Positions 59,402 through 64,000 of a stretch of 64,000 nt of DNA are shown in pieces. The stretch comes from Solimonas terrae (GTDB lineage Bacteria > Pseudomonadota > Gammaproteobacteria > Nevskiales > Nevskiaceae): the NCBI RefSeq assembly GCF_011067135.1, contig NZ_JAAMOW010000006.1, forward strand, positions 248,001 to 312,000, written 5' to 3'. The notes under the pieces are model-generated. The model had not been told where the DNA came from and ran no database searches. It saw nothing but the letters and a program-made list of their open reading frames with translations. How positions within the stretch are numbered: the first letter of the stretch is position 1; each line of letters starts with the position of its first letter. A program made the translations under genes and the position numbers.

Positions 59402-60406
59402 CTACAGCGTGCTGCGCGCGAACGCGACGATGTCCTCGCGCGCCTGTCGCACTTCCGGATACAGCGCGCCGAACAGCGGGAAAGCATGCGGCAGCACCGG
59501 CCAGATCTCGAACCGCACGTCGACGCCGGCGGCCTTCGCGCGGCGCGCAAACAGCACGGTGTCGTCCAGCAGCACTTCGGCATCGCTCGCCAGCAGATAC
59601 ATCGGCGGGAACCCGCGGCAGTCGGCGTACAGCGGCGACAGTTCGGGATCGCAGGCATCGTGGCCGCCGGCGTACATCTCGTCGACGCGCTGCAGCGACG
59701 CGATCGGCAGGATCGGATCACTTTTCATGCGCAGCGTGCGCGACGGCGGCGCGTGCACGCGGCCCAGCTCGGTGGCCGGCGACACCGGGATCGCGCAGGC
59801 CGGCATCGGCCAGCCTTTCCGGCGAATGCGCTGCAGCAGGCCGAGCACCAGATTGCCGCCCGCCGATTCGCCGGCAAGCACGATGCGCGGACCCGCGAAG
59901 CCGAGATCAAGCAGGGCCTTGTAGGCGCGCTCGCAATCGTCGAGCGCCGCCGGAAAGCGGTTGAACGGTGCGAGCCGGTAGTCCGGCAGGAATCCCACCG
60001 CATCGAGTTCGCGGCACAGCTGGGCGACCAGCCTGACGTGGATTTCCGGCGCCGCCGGCAGCACGAAGGCGCCGCCGTGCAACCACAGCACGACCGGCTT
60101 GCCGGTCTGGTCGAGATGACCGACGACATGACCGGGCACGCCGGCGTCCGGTGCACCGATCACGTCGTAGTCGAGATCGAAGCCGCAGGCGTCCTTGCAG
60201 ACACGGCTCGCGGTCAGCAGTTGCAGTCGCGCGATACGTTCGTAGGAACCGTGCAGCGCCCACTTCAGCCACGGCCGCATGAAGCGCCGCAGCAGCCAGG
60301 TGATGAGGCGGCTGCGACGGCTGATGAACACGTTCTTCAGTGTCGGCGTCCCGGTCTCGGTCGTCGGCAGGCGCGCGCGCTGCAGCTCATGGGCTTCGGC
60401 TTTCAT
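59402..60406 (-). CDS. Alpha/beta hydrolase of the HSL family (second)
   Basis: The protein is 334 aa. The HGG motif is in 'VVLWLHGGAFVLPAAPE', the nucleophile elbow in 'VLAGESAGGNLVLGLL', catalytic Asp in 'YLLASDAEVLLDD' and His in 'VLPHAFPLF'. It is closer to the cholesteryl-ester-hydrolase-like GESAGG subgroup than the GDSAGG esterase at 10192. A carboxylesterase acting on a lipophilic ester is likely. No signal peptide. Confidence 0.88.
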   Translation of the reverse strand: MKAEAHELQRARLPTTETGTPTLKNVFISRRSRLITWLLRRFMRPWLKWALHGSYERIARLQLLTASRVCKDACGFDLDYDVIGAPDAGVPGHVVGHLDQTGKPVVLWLHGGAFVLPAAPEIHVRLVAQLCRELDAVGFLPDYRLAPFNRFPAALDDCERAYKALLDLGFAGPRIVLAGESAGGNLVLGLLQRIRRKGWPMPACAIPVSPATELGRVHAPPSRTLRMKSDPILPIASLQRVDEMYAGGHDACDPELSPLYADCRGFPPMYLLASDAEVLLDDTVLFARRAKAAGVDVRFEIWPVLPHAFPLFGALYPEVRQAREDIVAFARSTL

Positions 60407-60443
60407 CGCCGCAGTCTAAGCAAATGCACGGCCCCGCGCCCGC

Positions 60444-61121
60444 TCAGCGCCCGAGCGCCAGCGCCGGCAGGCCGCCAACCACCGCCGGGCCATGACTGCC
60501 AGCGAACAAGGGCTTGACCATCCACGCCGCGCAGACGATCAGCAGCGAGGCCATTGCCAGGCCGAACGCGATCTGCACCGATGGCCGCGACAGATGCCGC
60601 CGCAGCTGGGCGCCGAGCGCCGCCCAGGCGAGGATGCACGGCAGATTGACGGCACCGAACACGATCACCAGCATCGCGATGCGTGCGGCGCCAGGCAGTT
60701 CGACGCGCGCGATCAGGGTGGCGCCGGCAACGGCCATCGACCAGGCCTTGGGATTGATCCACTGGAACAGCACGGCTTCACCGAAGCGCATCGGCCGCGC
60801 CTCCGCCGCGCCGGCGTCCGGCACGCCAGCCGCGATCGGGTTCAACATCTTCGCCGCCAGCCACAGCAGATAGATCGCGCACAGCACCGCGGCGACGTTC
60901 TGCAGCGTCGGCCAGCGGGCGATCAGGGCGCCGAGGCCGAGTGCGCCGGCCGCCAGCAGCACGCAGAAGCCGATCGAGACGCCGGCCAGATGACCGAGCG
61001 TGCGGCGCAGGCCGAAGCGCACGCCGGACTGCATCAGCATGATGTTGTTCGGGCCGGGCGTGATCGAACTGACGAACGCCAGTGACGCCAGTGCCGTGAG
61101 AAAACCAGGTGCGGATTCCAT
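60444..61121 (-). CDS. LysE-family translocator
   Basis: The protein is 225 aa with six hydrophobic segments. The family start 'FVSSITPGPNNIMLMQSGVR' contains the conserved TPGP. 'WINPKAWSMAVAGATLI' is the typical second motif. It exports amino acids or related small metabolites across the inner membrane. It diverges from a MocR-type regulator with a ~100-nt shared promoter region, a frequent regulator-exporter arrangement. Confidence 0.9.
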   Translation of the reverse strand: MESAPGFLTALASLAFVSSITPGPNNIMLMQSGVRFGLRRTLGHLAGVSIGFCVLLAAGALGLGALIARWPTLQNVAAVLCAIYLLWLAAKMLNPIAAGVPDAGAAEARPMRFGEAVLFQWINPKAWSMAVAGATLIARVELPGAARIAMLVIVFGAVNLPCILAWAALGAQLRRHLSRPSVQIAFGLAMASLLIVCAAWMVKPLFAGSHGPAVVGGLPALALGR

Positions 61122-61176
61122 CGCGCGCACTCCACGGTGTTGAATGGCCGCACATTGTCGTGATCGGGCGGCAGGT

Positions 61177-61188
61177 GATACAGATACA
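61177..61188. promoter_or_regulatory. GATACA direct repeat between lysE-like and mocR-like genes
   Basis: Two abutting GATACA hexamers lie in the divergent promoter region, 36 nt before the MocR start. MocR regulators often bind direct repeats, so this is a plausible operator. Confidence 0.4.
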
Positions 61189-61223
61189 CTGCGCGTGAAT
61201 TTCGGCAATAACAGTTGGTCGCC

Positions 61224-62663
61224 ATGGAGCAAGCCTCGACAGCGGATCGCGACACGCCGCGCTATGTCGGTGTCGCCAACGAGATTGCCGCGCAGATCGC
61301 CAGCGGCCAGCTGGCCGTCGGCGAACGCGTGCCGTCGGTCCGCGCACTCGCTCGACAGAAACGGCTGAGTCCGACCACCGCGCTCGCGGCGCTGCGCCAC
61401 CTCGAGCAAAGGGGCGAGATCGAGGCGCGGCCGCAGTCCGGTTACTACGTGCGGCAGCGCCCGCAGCTTCTGCCGTCGCTGGACATGAGCCGCACGGCGA
61501 AGCGGCCGCGCGCGGTCGCCGTCAACAGCCTGTTCGCGCGCCTCGTCAACGACGTCGCCAGCCCGGAACTGATCCCGCTCGGCTCGGCGGTGCCGGAGCA
61601 TGACTGGTATCCGGCGCGCCTGTTGCAGCGCGCACTGGCGTCGGCGACCCGGCGGCGGCCGCAGTGGCTGTCCGAATACGGCTACTACTTCGGCGTCGAC
61701 AGCCTGCGCCACGAGATCGCGCGCCTGTACGCGGGGCTCGGCTGCACGGTCGATGCCGACGAGGTGCTGATCACCAATGGCTGCATGGAGGCGCTCAATC
61801 TCGCGCTGCGCGCGGTCGCCCGGCCCGGCGACGTGATCGCCGTGGAATCACCGACCTTCTTCGGTTTCCTGCAGATCATCGAAAGTCTCGGCATGAAGGC
61901 GCTGGAGATCGCCACGCATCCACGCGACGGCCTGTCGATCGACGCGCTGCGGCAGGTGCTGGAGAACAGCGAGACGCCGGTGCGGGCCTTGCTGGTCGCA
62001 GCCAATGTCGGCAATCCACTCGGCACGACGATCCCGCCCGAGCGCCGTCGCGAGCTGTTGCGCCTGTGCGCGCGACACCGGGTCGTCATCGTCGAAGACG
62101 ATGTCTATGGCGATCTGCATTTCGCAGCGAGCCGGCCGCCACCGCTGCGCGCGCTCGATCCGGATGCCCAGGTGCTGCTCTGCGCATCGTTCTCGAAGAC
62201 GCTCGCGCCGGGCATGCGCATCGGCTGGGTGATCGGCGGCGCGATGACCGAGTCGCTGCGTCTGGCAAAGTTCGTCAATTCGGTGGCGACGCCCGCGGCC
62301 CTGCAGCAGGCGGTGGCCGATGTGCTCAAGCGCCGCACGCATGCGCGTCATCTGCAGGGTCTGCGACGCGCCTGCCAGCAGCAGATCGGCCGATTCTCGG
62401 AGTTGATCGAGCAGGGCTTTCCGGCCGGTACGCGCCTGAGCCGGCCGCAGGGCGGTTTCGTGCTGTGGCTGGAACTGCCGGCCTGCATCGACGTACTCGA
62501 ACTGCACGAACGCGCGTTGCTCGACAACATCAGCTTCGCGCCCGGCCCGCTGTTTTCGAGCAGCGGCCGCTACCGCAATGCCCTGCGCCTGAACTGCGGC
62601 CGCGAGCTGACGCCGCCGGTGATCAAGGCGCTGCGCCGGCTCGGTCAGCTCGCCGGCCGGTAG
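61224..62663 (+). CDS. MocR-type regulator (GntR DNA-binding domain + aminotransferase-like domain)
   Basis: The protein is 479 aa. The N-terminal GntR winged helix covers residues about 12-80 ('RVPSVRALARQKRLSPTTAL', 'GEIEARPQSGYYV'). The rest is a fold-type I aminotransferase domain: 'ITNGCMEALNLALRAVARPG', 'SPTFFGFLQIIE', and the PLP Lys in 'CASFSKTLAPGMRIGW'. It probably senses PLP and an amino compound and controls the divergent lysE gene. The ATG at 61224 is preferred to the TTG at 61215. Confidence 0.92.
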   Translation: MEQASTADRDTPRYVGVANEIAAQIASGQLAVGERVPSVRALARQKRLSPTTALAALRHLEQRGEIEARPQSGYYVRQRPQLLPSLDMSRTAKRPRAVAVNSLFARLVNDVASPELIPLGSAVPEHDWYPARLLQRALASATRRRPQWLSEYGYYFGVDSLRHEIARLYAGLGCTVDADEVLITNGCMEALNLALRAVARPGDVIAVESPTFFGFLQIIESLGMKALEIATHPRDGLSIDALRQVLENSETPVRALLVAANVGNPLGTTIPPERRRELLRLCARHRVVIVEDDVYGDLHFAASRPPPLRALDPDAQVLLCASFSKTLAPGMRIGWVIGGAMTESLRLAKFVNSVATPAALQQAVADVLKRRTHARHLQGLRRACQQQIGRFSELIEQGFPAGTRLSRPQGGFVLWLELPACIDVLELHERALLDNISFAPGPLFSSSGRYRNALRLNCGRELTPPVIKALRRLGQLAGR

Positions 62664-62713
62664 CCGCCGCACGGCAAAGCAGGCAGGCTGCGGTTTTCAG
62701 CCGCGAGCCTCTC

Positions 62714-63136
62714 ATGCCCGACTACGTTGATCCGAGCAAGGAACAGTTCGCCGCGTTTCGCGAACTCGGCGGTGACGGCGTCATCCACATGCTCAACCTG
62801 ATCCGCCTGCGCGAACACGCCGCCTACGAGGACGGCCGCCGCGCCAGCGGCCGCGAGGCCTATCGGGCCTACGGCCGCGAGACCGAGCCGATCTTCCGCC
62901 GGCTCGGCGGCAGACAGTTCTGGATCGGCACGCCGGAGCTGATGGTGATCGGGCCGAGCGATCGACAGTGGGACCTCATCTTCATCGCCGAGTATCCGAG
63001 CCCGCAGGCCTTCGTCGACATGCTGCGCGATCCGGAGTACCGCATCGCCGTCAAGCATCGACAGGCCGCGGTTGCCGACTCACGCCTCATCCGCCTGCGT
63101 CCGCAGCCGCCGGGCCGCAGCTTCGGCGAGTTCTGA
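62714..63136 (+). CDS. DUF1330 domain protein
   Basis: The protein is 140 aa. 'VIHMLNLIRLREHAAYEDGR' and 'WDLIFIAEYPSPQAFVDMLR' are hallmarks of DUF1330, a ferredoxin-like dimeric alpha-beta barrel of unknown function. It starts 50 nt after the MocR stop on the same strand and may be cotranscribed. Confidence 0.85.
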   Translation: MPDYVDPSKEQFAAFRELGGDGVIHMLNLIRLREHAAYEDGRRASGREAYRAYGRETEPIFRRLGGRQFWIGTPELMVIGPSDRQWDLIFIAEYPSPQAFVDMLRDPEYRIAVKHRQAAVADSRLIRLRPQPPGRSFGEF

Positions 63137-63241
63137 GTCGTGCCCTCCACGCGGGGGCCCGCGCCTTCAAGGCGACGGCATCGACGCGCAGCGTGGCGGC
63201 CGGGCTGCCGTAACAACGCGGCGACAGGGGTGAGCCCAGGC

Positions 63242-64000
63242 TCAGTGGGGCGCCGCGATCCTGAACGCGGTCAAGGCGTTTCCGTTCGGCACCACCAGCA
63301 GATTGTCACCCGCGGTCATCGCGGGCCCGAAGCCATGGCCCCATCCGATACCGGGCTCAGTGCCATTGGACAGATGGGTGTCCCATAGCTGCTGCCCGGT
63401 GGTGGTGTCCACGGCGTAGAGGTTGCCGTTGGTCGATACGGCAAACATCACCTGATTTACCAGCACCGGTGCGGCCGCAAGCTGGCCGTCACCGCTGAAA
63501 CTCCAGGCCAGTGCATTGGTGGAGAGATTGACCTTCTGGATGCTGCCGCTCTTCACCATATAGCCATATTTGCCACTGAGCGCAGGTGGCGTTTCCGAAA
63601 AGTAGGTGTTGATCAGAGCGCCGGTGCCGCTGTCGAGGTAGTCACCGGCATAGGAGCCGAAGCCGTCGGGCATGACGGCACCGACACTACCGACAACCGC
63701 GACACCGCCGCCGCCGCCATCGCAGCCACCGCCGTGATACCAGACCAGGCCACCGGTGGTGGGATCGAAATCGTAGGCCTGGCAGGGATATGCCACGTAG
63801 AGCCCCGAGTCCGTGACCGCTGGCGTGCTGTTGTCACCACCGGCGACACCGGCGGCCCAGGCCAGGCTGCCGTCGCTCTCGCGCAACGCGTACACCGTAC
63901 CGCCCGAGCCGGCTGCGGAGGTGTAGACCAAGCCGTTGCGGGCGGTGGCCGCGGCATCGAACACATATTGATATGGCATCGCGCCCGTCCACCTGAGCGC
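63242..64000 (-). CDS. PQQ-type beta-propeller protein, 5' end beyond the window
   Basis: The frame is open to the window edge, so only the C-terminal ~252 residues are seen. Propeller blades show the repeating '...VYALRESDGSLAWA', 'LYAVDTTTGQQLWD' and 'GLVWYHGGG' pattern of PQQ/BamB-type repeats. The visible part ends 'GHGFGPAMTAGDNLLVVPNG'. Members are BamB-like assembly factors or extracytoplasmic dehydrogenase-like proteins; the missing N-terminus prevents a choice. Confidence 0.8.
   Translation of the reverse strand, partial: ALRWTGAMPYQYVFDAAATARNGLVYTSAAGSGGTVYALRESDGSLAWAAGVAGGDNSTPAVTDSGLYVAYPCQAYDFDPTTGGLVWYHGGGCDGGGGGVAVVGSVGAVMPDGFGSYAGDYLDSGTGALINTYFSETPPALSGKYGYMVKSGSIQKVNLSTNALAWSFSGDGQLAAAPVLVNQVMFAVSTNGNLYAVDTTTGQQLWDTHLSNGTEPGIGWGHGFGPAMTAGDNLLVVPNGNALTAFRIAAPH

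Overview
The window is G+C-rich bacterial chromosome (about two thirds G+C by eye). It is densely packed with short intergenic gaps and many ATGA stop/start overlaps. Gene content points to an aerobic proteobacterium that degrades steroids or polycyclic/aromatic compounds. My best guess is a gammaproteobacterium of the Nevskiales/Solimonadaceae type; this is inferred from gene content only, because no rRNA or tRNA gene is present to test it. I see no phage, transposase, CRISPR array or plasmid function.

Layout. (a) 0.1-6 kb: a VOC-fold protein, a flavin reductase fused to a MarR-like domain and an SDR form a coupled operon. They face a minus-strand run of GNAT, NTF2-like, epimerase-like and FAD-dependent 3-oxosteroid-dehydrogenase-like genes. 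(b) 6-12 kb: MarC membrane protein, an exported SurE-like phosphatase with a small lipoprotein, a luciferase-like monooxygenase, an HSL-type esterase, and a tetR gene divergent from a tiny membrane peptide across a four-unit 18-bp repeat. (c) 12-18 kb: a LuxR-type regulator, a sulfatase lipoprotein coupled to its formylglycine-generating enzyme, an AraC regulator and an SDR. (d) 18.8-22.9 kb: the lower meta-cleavage pathway (hydrolase, hydratase, acylating aldehyde dehydrogenase, aldolase) in steroid hsaD-E-G-F order, with one unrecognised 113-aa gene inside. (e) 23-29 kb: a tandem pair of serine-hydrolase lipoproteins, an aldo/keto reductase, a DUF2383 protein, an RluA-type pseudouridine synthase and a ~525-bp non-coding element with inverted terminal repeats. 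(f) 29-40 kb: a large beta-helix/diheme-cytochrome lipoprotein, a KshA/Neverland-like Rieske oxygenase with a ferredoxin, a 2OG-Fe(II) oxygenase, MgtC, an OYE-type enzyme with a four-Cys tail, and a histidine kinase/response regulator pair. (g) 40-51.5 kb: DUF1214 + sulfotransferase, SDR + EthD-like, a second flavin-reductase/MarR fusion, a DUF1302 outer-membrane protein, a wax-ester-synthase/DGAT enzyme and small accessory genes. (h) 51.5-64 kb: an OmpA-type protein, an esterase, a second ferredoxin, a PTPS/QueD-like enzyme overlapping an SDR, an MBL-fold enzyme, propionyl-CoA synthetase, an HSL esterase, LysE/MocR, DUF1330 and a PQQ-propeller gene cut by the window edge.

How it may fit together (inference). 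Uptake through the DUF1302 protein, removal or addition of sulfate esters, ring dehydrogenation (FAD enzyme, OYE) and hydroxylation (Rieske enzyme with [2Fe-2S] ferredoxins) would feed a ring-cleavage pathway. The four lower-pathway enzymes present would yield pyruvate plus a short-chain acyl-CoA, with propionyl-CoA synthetase recovering free propionate. The wax-ester enzyme would store excess acyl groups. The ring-cleaving dioxygenase, the flavin-dependent hydroxylase and a ferredoxin reductase are not in this window.

The least explained structures are a cloverleaf-foldable repeat present twice, the four-unit operator array before tetR, an intrinsic terminator abutting the ferredoxin start codon, the sulfatase/FGE pair with a non-canonical active-site motif, and the fused beta-helix/cytochrome lipoprotein.
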